Both the position numbers and the translations under genes were made by a program. The notes beneath the pieces are model-generated. The model saw nothing but the letters and a program-made list of their open reading frames with translations, had not been told where the DNA came from and ran no database searches. A stretch of DNA of 64,000 nucleotides. Source: an uncultured Clostridia bacterium (GTDB lineage: Bacteria > Bacillota > Clostridia > Peptostreptococcales > Anaerovoracaceae). Where the stretch lies: contig CAKQXD010000001.1 in the NCBI GenBank assembly GCA_934281605.1, positions 62,001 through 126,000 on the forward strand, written 5' to 3'. Below are positions 24,201 to 31,503 of the stretch, one piece after another. How positions within the stretch are numbered: position 1 is the stretch's first letter; each line of letters begins with the position of its first letter.

Positions 24201-26087
24201 CCGGAGGACCTGAAGCGGCTGCGGGCAATCTTCCCGGGGCGGGAGCTTTATATGGTGGTGGGAAGCGACGTCATTACCAATGCATCTTCCTACCGGGCGG
24301 AGCCGTCGGAGAACTCCATTCACTCCATGAACCACCTGGTATTTCGCCGGGAGACGCTGGAGGCTGGGAACGAAGATCGGAAAAAGCTGGAGCAGAACTA
24401 CGCCCGCATGACGGGCAAGATCCAGGAACTGACTTTGCCGGTATATCTGGAAGACATCAGTTCCACCAGGATCCGTGAAAACATCGACCGGGATCGGGAT
24501 ATCTCCAATCTCATCGATCCTGTGGCGCAGAATTACATTTACGACAACAGCCTGTATCTGAGAGAGCCTCAATACAAGAACATCCTGGAGCGAAAAAACA
24601 TCGTCATCGAGCCGCTGGAGCACCGCGGCAGCTCTGTGCTGGAGATGCTCAGCAGCGATGTTCACATCAGTGGAGAAAGCTTGCAGGCCGTCAGTGCCTA
24701 TATGGACCGGGCAGATGTGAAGACGGCTGTCATCCGTGACAGCTCCGGGAAGATCCGGGCATTCGCTTCCGTCAACGAGATCGAAACAGGCGATCTGTAT
24801 CAGGAATTTCAGGATATCGGGATCGCAGCGTATCTGCGGCAGAAGGCGACGGGCAGGATGCTGGTGATCCGGGGACTGTACGGAAGTGTGAAAGCCGATA
24901 TGCGGAATCTGCTTCAGCATATTCTGACGGAAGTGCTGGCGGAAGCCGTTGCGGGAGATCTGACCTACGCCATCTACCATCCGCTGGAAAAAGAAGTCCA
25001 CAAGTCCGTCCGGGAACTGCTGCTGCGGCAGGGATTTCTCGAGATGGGTACAGGAGAAAACAAAAGCCATATTTATGAAGTCAACATGAAAGAACCCATC
25101 GCTGTCATCGACAACATGGAGACGGTGCTGAAAAAACCGTTTAACACGACGCCGAAGATCCGCAGCGTGCTGGAGCGGGCTCACGGCGACCTGCAGATGG
25201 CGCTGACGGGTCTGAACCCGGGCAATCTGGTGCTTTCTTTCAATGCGGGGATCATCAACCACAAGATCGTCGATATGGTAACGGAAGCAAACCACGTGCC
25301 GAATTACCCGTTAAAAGTAAGGCAGCTGGGCGAGTGCATGTGCGTGCCGTTCGGCAAGATCCTGCGAGGCATGGCAGTGCCGAATACGGTCACCAAGACC
25401 CTTCACACGGAAAAGATGTTTTCTCCGGCGCTGGACAGCTTCACCATCGAAGAATATCCGATGTATGCGACCATCACGGATCAGGTGCGGACCATTCATT
25501 CCTTCGGTCGGCCGGTGATCCTGGTGGACGATCTGCTCCACAAAGGATACCGGATGAAAGCACTGGATCCTGTCTTCCACGAAAACGGGCTGGAGATCCG
25601 AAAGATCATTACGGGGCTATTATCAGGGCAGGGAAAAGACCTTATGACCATACAGGGCCGGGAGGTGGAAAGCGCCTATTTCATCCCGAATCTGAAAAAC
25701 TGGTTCGTGGAGTCCACCCTGTGTCCGTTTATCGGCGGCGACGGCGTGAAGAGTGAGGAACGGGTGGAAGCCAATCTGATCCCGTCGGTCAACCAGGTGC
25801 TGCCGTTTGCGGCTCCAAGCTTTATCCATGGGGCACCGCGGGAGGCGATCTATCACCTGTCGATGGTGCTGTTAGAGAACGCGAGACGGATCTTCCTGGC
25901 GCTGGAAGAGGAGTATCAGAACGTGTTTGAGAGAAAGCTGACCATAAAAAGACTGTCGGATGCGGTCATTTCCCCGCGGATGCCAAACGGGGCGGACCGG
26001 GTAGCCGTCGATCCGAGCCTGGCGCCGTCGGTCTATATGGAAGATTATAAAGAACGTTTAAGAAGATTGGAAAGTGCATTAAAATGA
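21219..26087 (+). CDS. Giant multidomain protein: HD hydrolase - helical repeats - NadD-like nucleotidyltransferase - GNAT - PRTase-like
   Basis: 1622 residues from the ATG at 21219; a GAGGTGG ribosome site precedes it, and the frame before that ATG lies across the promoter. An HD metal-phosphohydrolase core sits near 170-290 (GHIGGVHYV with H177 and H182; CHDLGKFG with H211, D212). About 400-900 is helical, HEAT-like. About 920-1100 is a Rossmann nucleotidyltransferase with GTFDPFSLSHKG (925-936; the usual GxFxPxHxGH with Ser before His934) and SSTRIR (1081-1086). About 1150-1290 looks like a GNAT acyltransferase ending LLLRQGFLEM. About 1330-1560 resembles a type I phosphoribosyltransferase, with VILVDDLLHKGYRM (D1437, D1438) as PRPP loop. 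I know no characterized protein of this layout. In many Firmicutes NadD and the HD protein YqeK are neighbours, so a nucleotide or NAD-linked role is a guess. The stop overlaps the next start (ATGA). Confidence 0.85.
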   Translation: MNHTLEKMAEHRIMSRKFLRNMKMEKKDMIKLLSTTGWRKRLTELARQKNFTAAGLEQALEPVLCRIAQTPEGGWLKFLCDAIKASLYPENFSVDLTPERKRAAWFFLENYRALLAYEREHREFSSVDDIQLLAKDETEGCVTAKEYDRLRKFWSDHYIFEFMRISREITPFNTVGHIGGVHYVALFVGKQLAKTDIPVDLALVSAAAACHDLGKFGCSPKEEKRIPYLHYYYTNEVLLQNRMPMTAHIASNHSTWDLELENLSAESLLLIYADFRVKSVRQDGQERVCFYTLDEAFDVILHKLDNVDDAKKQRYERVYAKLKDFENYLKALGIETDVFALPAQPRCSRREDTVLLTGDAVVEQIKYTAIQHNMKIMSIFNNELSFGSLLEAARSEKKWKSLRAYLNILSEYSTYMTKHEKQLTLHFLYDLLSHREGDIRRQAGALLGQIIANYDDVYRKELPEHVSRTGVEESLAVWEDYLHRIVSPDYRATDQHRSWIGYTMKVVIRGLLENTKPEKRMSYMKKYFELFQNDEAEDSSVFVLLDSVVNVPRCAFREEDRMQVLRFAASVSHRDAIEIKLGALRAAEAVSQVFGTDEAIACIRGILQNTESMTSHVSVAYLTGRLLHNIGDEAGAKACQQRIDRAAAGDDGREDAVSRIFRENLKVGTPWVVKTVNIDFLLDYTLNQGMKSQIFHLAAHFSNLIKVSERVTVRHKAGRGLLRIAQALPMEQINEIVIELTKGLEIGEYQFSKYIPEYLGELALYLEPGELDEFMGTLQELIESTNDRIASVALDTVGETLRKYSRYPMKQQEPEAAYEARKQTMLGMLLKGLADYHEVVRQEAFLVIGQYIFGGDELTQEERFAVFRMVYKKMLTLVREGKGFDMNFLTNAAALNHIYRFISEYHFQKGYMDLPENPKVAFFPGTFDPFSLSHKGIVQAIRDAGFEVYLALDEFSWSKKTQPRKIRRNIIEMSVADEADVYLFPDDLPVNIANPEDLKRLRAIFPGRELYMVVGSDVITNASSYRAEPSENSIHSMNHLVFRRETLEAGNEDRKKLEQNYARMTGKIQELTLPVYLEDISSTRIRENIDRDRDISNLIDPVAQNYIYDNSLYLREPQYKNILERKNIVIEPLEHRGSSVLEMLSSDVHISGESLQAVSAYMDRADVKTAVIRDSSGKIRAFASVNEIETGDLYQEFQDIGIAAYLRQKATGRMLVIRGLYGSVKADMRNLLQHILTEVLAEAVAGDLTYAIYHPLEKEVHKSVRELLLRQGFLEMGTGENKSHIYEVNMKEPIAVIDNMETVLKKPFNTTPKIRSVLERAHGDLQMALTGLNPGNLVLSFNAGIINHKIVDMVTEANHVPNYPLKVRQLGECMCVPFGKILRGMAVPNTVTKTLHTEKMFSPALDSFTIEEYPMYATITDQVRTIHSFGRPVILVDDLLHKGYRMKALDPVFHENGLEIRKIITGLLSGQGKDLMTIQGREVESAYFIPNLKNWFVESTLCPFIGGDGVKSEERVEANLIPSVNQVLPFAAPSFIHGAPREAIYHLSMVLLENARRIFLALEEEYQNVFERKLTIKRLSDAVISPRMPNGADRVAVDPSLAPSVYMEDYKERLRRLESALK

Positions 26088-27100
26088 TGAGATCAATAAA
26101 AGAACTGATAGCAAAAAACAGAGAATATATTACGAAGGACGGGAACATCGTGTTTCCTGCAAAGGCAGTTCCAGAGGCAGGCTGCTCGTCGTCTGCTCCT
26201 GCAAAGAGTCGGAAGAGGGTTCATCTGCTGGCTCTGGGAGATGTGGGCGGCACGGTGCTTCTGGGACTGAAGCTGGAAGGCGGCGATATCCTGGATGAGA
26301 TCGGAATCTATGATCTGGATCCCAGGGTGCTGCGCCGCTATGAACGGGAGATGAATCAGATCTGCTTTCCGGATGGCAGGCAGCTTCCACAGGTGATGAT
26401 CCTGGAGGAAGACCAGCTGTTTGACTGCGATATGTTCGTGTTCTGTGCATCCAGGGGAGTCCCTCCGGTGGGTGCGACAGGGGATGTGCGGATGGCGCAG
26501 TTTGAGGCCAACCGGGGTCTGGTGGAGCTTTATGCAAAGGCCGCCGTTTCGGCTGGATTTGGCGGCATTTTCGCCGTAGTATCCGATCCGGTGGATCCTC
26601 TGTGCAAGGCGGCAGTCCTGGCGGGACTGCCGCAGGACCGGGTGCAGGGATACGGCCTGGGTGTCATGAACGGCAGAGCGCGGTATTTTGCGACAAAGGA
26701 AGAGCAGTTCCAGCAGTATCTCACGGAAGGCAGGGCCTTCGGCCCTCATGGGGAGGATCTGGTGATCGCAGACAGCCTTTCTTACTACGATGATAGCTGC
26801 TCGCGGGCACTGACGGAGCGGACGGTCAAATCCAATCTGGACACCCGTGCAGACGGATTTAAGCCATATATCGCACCTGCGATTTCTTCCGGGGCGCTCT
26901 CCCTGCTGGAGACGCTGCGGGGCGGCTGGAACTATTCGTCTGTCTTTCTGGGCAACGACGGGAAAGGCGCTTTTCTGGGCTGCCGAAACCGCCGGAGCGG
27001 TGAAAGCCTGGAAGAGATACAGCTGGAAGATCTGCCGCTTCCAGAGAAACTGTTTCGACGGATCGAAAACGCCTATGGAAATCTTTGCAGAATAAAATAG
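26084..27100 (+). CDS. Lactate/malate dehydrogenase-like NAD-binding protein
   Basis: 338 residues, coupled by ATGA to the giant gene. The NAD fold has LGDVGGTVLLGL as dinucleotide loop and D in IYDLDPR to hold the ribose. The substrate-loop-like GATGDVRMAQFEAN, VVSDPVDPLCKAA (usually SNPVD) and FGPHGEDL (the proton-relay histidine) are recognizable. The LDSARFR segment that supplies the catalytic aspartate is replaced by VMNGRARYF, so normal LDH/MDH chemistry is doubtful. An extra 45-residue N-terminal piece precedes the fold. Probably works with, or on the product of, the giant protein. Confidence 0.75.
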   Translation: MMRSIKELIAKNREYITKDGNIVFPAKAVPEAGCSSSAPAKSRKRVHLLALGDVGGTVLLGLKLEGGDILDEIGIYDLDPRVLRRYEREMNQICFPDGRQLPQVMILEEDQLFDCDMFVFCASRGVPPVGATGDVRMAQFEANRGLVELYAKAAVSAGFGGIFAVVSDPVDPLCKAAVLAGLPQDRVQGYGLGVMNGRARYFATKEEQFQQYLTEGRAFGPHGEDLVIADSLSYYDDSCSRALTERTVKSNLDTRADGFKPYIAPAISSGALSLLETLRGGWNYSSVFLGNDGKGAFLGCRNRRSGESLEEIQLEDLPLPEKLFRRIENAYGNLCRIK

Positions 27101-27136
27101 AAAACTTATAGAAAACGACGGGAATGGGGTGATGTC

Positions 27137-28246
27137 ATGGAGAAGCGAAAGAAAGAAAATCAGGTGAAAACGGATCTGGTGCTGATTGCGCCGTACTGCC
27201 CGGAAGCGGGGAAGACCGCACGGCTGAAGGCGATTTTAAAGTACAGCCTGGAAGGGTATACCTGGGAGGAAATCACGACGGTAAGCGAACTGGAATGCGC
27301 CGATTTAAAAGGCAGGCGGATTTTGTTCGCCATTTCTCTTGGCAAGTCGGGCATCAATCTGACCTGGTATACGATGATGAAATATTTTCGTCTTCATCAG
27401 GATGCACTGGCAGGAGCTGTTGGCGGTGTGATCCTGGATGGAAACTGTGAGTTTTATACGAAATCTGTGGGAAGAAGCATGGTTTTTACCACAAACCGGG
27501 CGGGATGCACTTTTCCGGGCAGACCGCTGGTAGAAGGAACCAGAACGCTGCACAATTATGATATTCAGGCGCAAAATCTACATACGAATAATTTGCAGGC
27601 GTATATGGACGCGGGACGTCAACTGGTGGAAAATATCGTGCAGTATCGAAGCCCGCATCTGGAGCATCCGAAGCTGCTGGTGCTTCACGCAGGCAATCGA
27701 AAGATTTCCAACAGTCTGCAGCTGTGGGAGCTGACGGAGCAGCATCTGTCGGAGTTCGAGATTCAGAAAATCTCGCTGCGAAATGGATTTATTCACGACT
27801 GCCGGGGGTGTTCCTATGACGTGTGCCGTCATTTCGGTGAAGAAGGAAGCTGTTTTTACGGCGGACCGATCGCGGAGGAAGTGTATCCGGCTATTCTCGA
27901 CTGCGACGGACTGGTGATGGTCTGTCCCAATTACAATGACGCCCTCAGCGCCAACGTGACGGCATTTATCAACCGGATGACTGCGCTGTTTACGACCCAC
28001 AGGTTTTACGATAAGGCTCTGTTTGGCGTTATCGTTTCAGGATACAGTGGAAGCGATATCGTAGCGGAACAGCTGATCAGCGGTCTCAACATGAATAAAA
28101 CCTTTGCTTTGCCGGGGAAATTTGCTATACTTGAAACAGCCAACCGCCCTGGGGAAATTTTGCAGGTTCCGGGGATTGAAGAGAAAGCTGCGGCGTTTGC
28201 CGATCACATAAGAGAACATTTGACGGGGAGGAAATCGCATGACTGA
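27137..28246 (+). CDS. Flavodoxin-fold protein, NADPH-dependent FMN reductase family
   Basis: 369 residues. The C-terminal half (about 178-340) is a flavodoxin fold: KLLVLHAGNRKISNS as phosphate loop, a Cys cluster DCRGCSYDVC near 215, and VMVCPNYNDALSANV as the flavin-side loop. This matches multimeric flavodoxin/FMN-reductase proteins (PF03358, WrbA-like). The first 170 residues are a less clear alpha/beta domain (VLIAPYCPEAGKTARL), perhaps a second, degenerate flavodoxin-like half. Cytoplasmic redox protein, partner unknown. It lies 36 bases after the LDH-like gene and overlaps mgtE by 8 bases, so the four genes 21219-29642 probably form one operon. Confidence 0.75.
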   Translation: MEKRKKENQVKTDLVLIAPYCPEAGKTARLKAILKYSLEGYTWEEITTVSELECADLKGRRILFAISLGKSGINLTWYTMMKYFRLHQDALAGAVGGVILDGNCEFYTKSVGRSMVFTTNRAGCTFPGRPLVEGTRTLHNYDIQAQNLHTNNLQAYMDAGRQLVENIVQYRSPHLEHPKLLVLHAGNRKISNSLQLWELTEQHLSEFEIQKISLRNGFIHDCRGCSYDVCRHFGEEGSCFYGGPIAEEVYPAILDCDGLVMVCPNYNDALSANVTAFINRMTALFTTHRFYDKALFGVIVSGYSGSDIVAEQLISGLNMNKTFALPGKFAILETANRPGEILQVPGIEEKAAAFADHIREHLTGRKSHD

Positions 28247-29642
28247 ATCAATGGATATGGATACCAAGATGCAGAAGTTTGATGAAGAAATCGAACAGAT
28301 TCTGGATCTTCTGGAGGAAAAGGCGTATTTCCGCGCCAGAGATGTAATTTTAACGCATAATGAAGTCGATATCGCCGAGATCCTGGAGGAGATCCTGGAG
28401 GAATCGGGTATCGATAAGACGATCATTATATACCGGATGCTGCCGAAGGATATTTCGGCGGAAGTGTTTTCCTATCTGCCGTCGGACGATCAACGGGAAA
28501 TTATTCAGGGAATCACCGACCGGGAAGTTTCCTACATTATGGGAGAACTGGACTTCGACGATATGATCGACGTACTGGAGGAACTTCCTGCCAACATCGT
28601 CGATAAGATCCTGGAAAAGACGCCGAAGGAAGAGCGAAAGCTGATCAATACATTTTTAAATTATCCTGACACCTGTGCGGGAAGCCTGATGACGCCGGAG
28701 TACATCAGTCTGCAGGAGAACATGACCGTGGGTCAGGCTTTGCAGCACATTAGAAATGTTGGGATGGACAGTGAGACGGTCTATACCTGTTACGTGAAAA
28801 AAGGCGGGCGGAAGCTGGAAGGAATCGTGTCCCTGCGTGCGCTGGTCATCGCCGATGATGAAACAAAAGTTTCGGAGCTGATGAACACGGAATATGTATA
28901 TGTCAGCGTGCATGACGACCAGGAAGAGGTCGCGGAGACCTTTAAGAAATACGGTTTTCTGGCGATTCCGGTCGTGGACAACGAGCACAGGCTGGTGGGG
29001 ATCATCACCTTCGACGATATTTTAGACGTTATTGAAGAAGAAACCACCGAGGATATCGAGAGAATGGCCGGCGTTATGGACGACTCCGACCAGGAGTATC
29101 TGGATATGGGAGTTTTTCGTCATGTAAAGAACCGTCTGCCGTGGCTGGCCATCATGATGGTGGCGCTGATGATCACAGGGGTGGTCATTTCCACCTTCCA
29201 GGACGTCCTGGCGCAGGTGATCGCGCTGGTGGCGTATATCCCGCTGCTCTCGGGTACGGGAGGTAACGCGGGCACCCAGGCAGCATCCCTGATCATTCGT
29301 GGTATGTCTACCGATGAGATCGACTTAAAAGATGCACTGCGCGTCATGTGGAAGGAATTCCGTGTCAGCATTATTTTAGGAACCGTGCTGAGCTCGATCA
29401 ATTTCGCTAAAATCATTCTGATCGATGGCAATACGCCGATGATCGCATTGACGGTATCCCTTTCGATGATCCTGGTCATCATCTTTGCAAAGCTTTTAGG
29501 AGGACTTCTGCCGATGGCTGCCAAGAGGATAGGCATAGACCCGGCTCTCATGGCGACTCCGATGATCTCATCGATCACGGATACGGTCTCTACTTTGACT
29601 TATTTACTGATGGCGACCCTCCTTCTTGGGCTGGCACTTTAG
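28239..29642 (+). CDS. mgtE: Magnesium transporter MgtE
   Basis: 467 residues with the full MgtE layout: a helical N domain (about 20-135), two CBS repeats (about 140-265; SLMTPEYISL and MNTEYVYVSVHDD), a plug helix and five membrane segments from about 290. PLLSGTGGNAGTQAASLIIRG and the C-terminal PMISSITDTVSTLTYL pore segments are intact. Mg2+ channel of the inner membrane, gated by Mg2+ bound to the N and CBS domains. It overlaps the flavodoxin gene by 8 bases, and no M-box leader is present. The short gap 29643-29695 shows no convincing terminator. Confidence 0.96.
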   Translation: MTESMDMDTKMQKFDEEIEQILDLLEEKAYFRARDVILTHNEVDIAEILEEILEESGIDKTIIIYRMLPKDISAEVFSYLPSDDQREIIQGITDREVSYIMGELDFDDMIDVLEELPANIVDKILEKTPKEERKLINTFLNYPDTCAGSLMTPEYISLQENMTVGQALQHIRNVGMDSETVYTCYVKKGGRKLEGIVSLRALVIADDETKVSELMNTEYVYVSVHDDQEEVAETFKKYGFLAIPVVDNEHRLVGIITFDDILDVIEEETTEDIERMAGVMDDSDQEYLDMGVFRHVKNRLPWLAIMMVALMITGVVISTFQDVLAQVIALVAYIPLLSGTGGNAGTQAASLIIRGMSTDEIDLKDALRVMWKEFRVSIILGTVLSSINFAKIILIDGNTPMIALTVSLSMILVIIFAKLLGGLLPMAAKRIGIDPALMATPMISSITDTVSTLTYLLMATLLLGLAL

Positions 29643-29695
29643 CTAATACTTTAGTATGAGTTCGCATTTTTCAAGGGTTTCCGCAAAATAACCAG

Positions 29696-29724
29696 TTGTT
29701 TTTTTCCTATATATGTATTAGAGT
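29696..29724 (+). promoter_or_regulatory. Promoter of the first ArsB/NhaD-type locus
   Basis: TTGTTT (29696-29701), 17 bases, TAGAGT (29719-29724). The same arrangement with nearly the same bases recurs at 31429-31457 before the paralogous gene, which supports both calls. Confidence 0.6.
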
Positions 29725-29752
29725 GTGTGTCGGACGAAAGGTACTTTTCAAG

Positions 29753-29998
29753 ATGAAAAAAGCAGGTACGAAAAAGAAGATCAAGATACGGAGATGGATT
29801 ATTGGCCTTTTGTTGGGAGTAGGTTTTCTGGCCATGGAGTTTCCGGGAATTCTTCTGGTGCGGGAGAGGATCTATCCCTTTGTTCTGGGACTGCCTTTCC
29901 TGTACGGATATATACTTTGTTGTTGGGTATATATGTGCAGCGTGCTGTTTTATGCCTGCCGGACGTCTTGGGGGAAACAGTCCTTTTTTAAAAAATAA
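29753..29998 (+). CDS. Small two-helix membrane protein, DUF3311-like
   Basis: 81 residues from the ATG at 29753 (AAAGG 11 bases upstream). A basic N terminus (KKAGTKKKIKIRR) is followed by two hydrophobic helices at about 15-36 and 43-68, with RIYPFVLGLPFLYGY between them. That segment resembles DUF3311 proteins, small membrane partners normally encoded beside sodium-solute symporters. Here the next gene, 32 bases on, is an ArsB/NhaD-type transporter instead, so the partnership would be unusual. The frame has alternative starts upstream, but those overlap the promoter. Family match is by eye and moderate. Confidence 0.6.
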   Translation: MKKAGTKKKIKIRRWIIGLLLGVGFLAMEFPGILLVRERIYPFVLGLPFLYGYILCCWVYMCSVLFYACRTSWGKQSFFKK

Positions 29999-30030
29999 TT
30001 TATGAGAAGGGTTGAAAAAGGGTGAATTAA

Positions 30031-31296
30031 ATGTCAGATGCAACTTTGTCAGTGATCATATTCGTTCTTGTAATGGTCGTGATCATATCCGAAAAGGTTC
30101 ACCGAGCAGTTTGTGCTGTAGGCGGTGCAGTTCTTTTGATCATCTTAGGGGTGCTGGACATAGGCACCGGAGTATCGTATATCGACTACAACACCATCGG
30201 GCTGCTGATCGGCATGATGATGTTTGTCGCAGTCGTAAAGCATTCCGGGATGTTTGAGTACCTGGCAGTAAAATCTGCAAAGGTCGCTAAGGGCGACCCG
30301 TGGAAGATGATGATCTTCTTTATCATTATCACAGCGGTTCTGTCAGGGCTTCTGGATAATGTAACCACGGTTCTTCTGGTAGGACCGATGACATTCGCGA
30401 TCACGAAGGAAATGGATCTGAATCCTGTTCCTTATATCATGACGCAGATACTGGCGTCTAATATCGGCGGTACGGGCACGCTGATCGGCGACCCGCCAAA
30501 CATCATGATCGGAAGCGCTACAGGTCTTACGTTTGGAGACTTCCTTGTAAACGATGGTCTTATCGTTCTCGTGGTGCTGGCAGCAACCATTGCCGCATTC
30601 TACTTCATTTATGGCAAGAAGCTGATAGCAACACCGGAAGCTATGGCCAAGGTCATGGCGATGGATGAAAAATCCCTGATCCGTGACAAGAAGCTGCTGA
30701 TCAAGAGCATTGTCATGATCGTACTGATCGTAGCAGGATTCATGCTTCACAGCGTACTGCACATGGAATCCTCCATCATAGCACTGTCGGGAGCTGTTAT
30801 CATGATGATCATCGGAAGACAGAACATTGAAGAAGTCGTTTCCGACGTAGAATGGCCGACGATCATCTTCTTTACCGCATTGTTTATCGTAGTAGGCGGT
30901 ATGGTAGAAACAGGCGTGATCGACAAGCTGGCTGATCTGATCATGGGTGTAACAGGCGGAAAACCTGTTATGACGATGATGATCATTCTGTGGGTATCGG
31001 CGATCCTGTCCTCTACACTGGACAATATCCCGTTTGTAGCAACGATGATTCCGCTGATCACAGCTATGGGCAACGATGGTATGGATGTTATGCCTCTGTG
31101 GTGGGCACTGTCACTTGGTGCATGCCTGGGCGGAAACGGAACACTGATCGGAGCTTCTGCAAACGTAGTACTGACCGGTATCAGCGCCAAGAACGGTCAT
31201 CCGGTTACATACGTGCAGTTCCTGAAGATCGGATTTCCGATGATGATCCTGTCCATAGCGATCTGCTCGGTATACATGCTCATTCGTTACGCATAG
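30031..31296 (+). CDS. ArsB/NhaD-superfamily ion transporter (copy 1)
   Basis: 421 residues, almost wholly membrane-embedded, with about eleven hydrophobic segments. The two inverted family signatures are clear: LLDNVTTVLLVGP with SNIGGTGTLIGDPPN, and STLDNIPFVATMIPLI with GACLGGNGTLIGASAN. These are the substrate and cation loops of the ArsB/NhaD/P-protein group (ion transporter superfamily). The substrate could be Na+/H+, an oxyanion or a dicarboxylate; sequence does not decide. Copy 2 at 31504 has exactly the same length and is well over 80 % identical by eye. It lies downstream of the small DUF3311-like gene and has its own terminator. Confidence 0.9.
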   Translation: MSDATLSVIIFVLVMVVIISEKVHRAVCAVGGAVLLIILGVLDIGTGVSYIDYNTIGLLIGMMMFVAVVKHSGMFEYLAVKSAKVAKGDPWKMMIFFIIITAVLSGLLDNVTTVLLVGPMTFAITKEMDLNPVPYIMTQILASNIGGTGTLIGDPPNIMIGSATGLTFGDFLVNDGLIVLVVLAATIAAFYFIYGKKLIATPEAMAKVMAMDEKSLIRDKKLLIKSIVMIVLIVAGFMLHSVLHMESSIIALSGAVIMMIIGRQNIEEVVSDVEWPTIIFFTALFIVVGGMVETGVIDKLADLIMGVTGGKPVMTMMIILWVSAILSSTLDNIPFVATMIPLITAMGNDGMDVMPLWWALSLGACLGGNGTLIGASANVVLTGISAKNGHPVTYVQFLKIGFPMMILSIAICSVYMLIRYA

Positions 31297-31337
31297 AAAT
31301 ACAGATCAAAATCATAGAATATACAACAACAGAACGG

Positions 31338-31371
31338 AAAAAAGCAGGTGTGCGTGTGCACCTGCTTTTTT
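31338..31371 (+). terminator. Rho-independent terminator after transporter copy 1
   Basis: A 13-bp stem (AAAAAAGCAGGTG with CACCTGCTTTTTT) and an 8-base loop. The right arm ends in six T. Confidence 0.85.
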
Positions 31372-31428
31372 CTGTCTTTTCTTAAAAATGAGACATTGAC
31401 GCTTAGACTGTCTTTAACAAAAATTTAG

Positions 31429-31457
31429 TTGCTTTTTTGTGTATTTTGTATTAAAGT
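31429..31457 (+). promoter_or_regulatory. Promoter of the second ArsB/NhaD-type gene
   Basis: TTGCTT (31429-31434), 17 bases, TAAAGT (31452-31457). The stretch AGTTG(T/C)TTTTTT and the TGTATTA before the -10 are shared with the promoter at 29696. Confidence 0.6.
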
Positions 31458-31503
31458 ATCAGAGTAATTGGAAATGGAACTCATATGTAGAAAGGAAAGT
31501 GGA

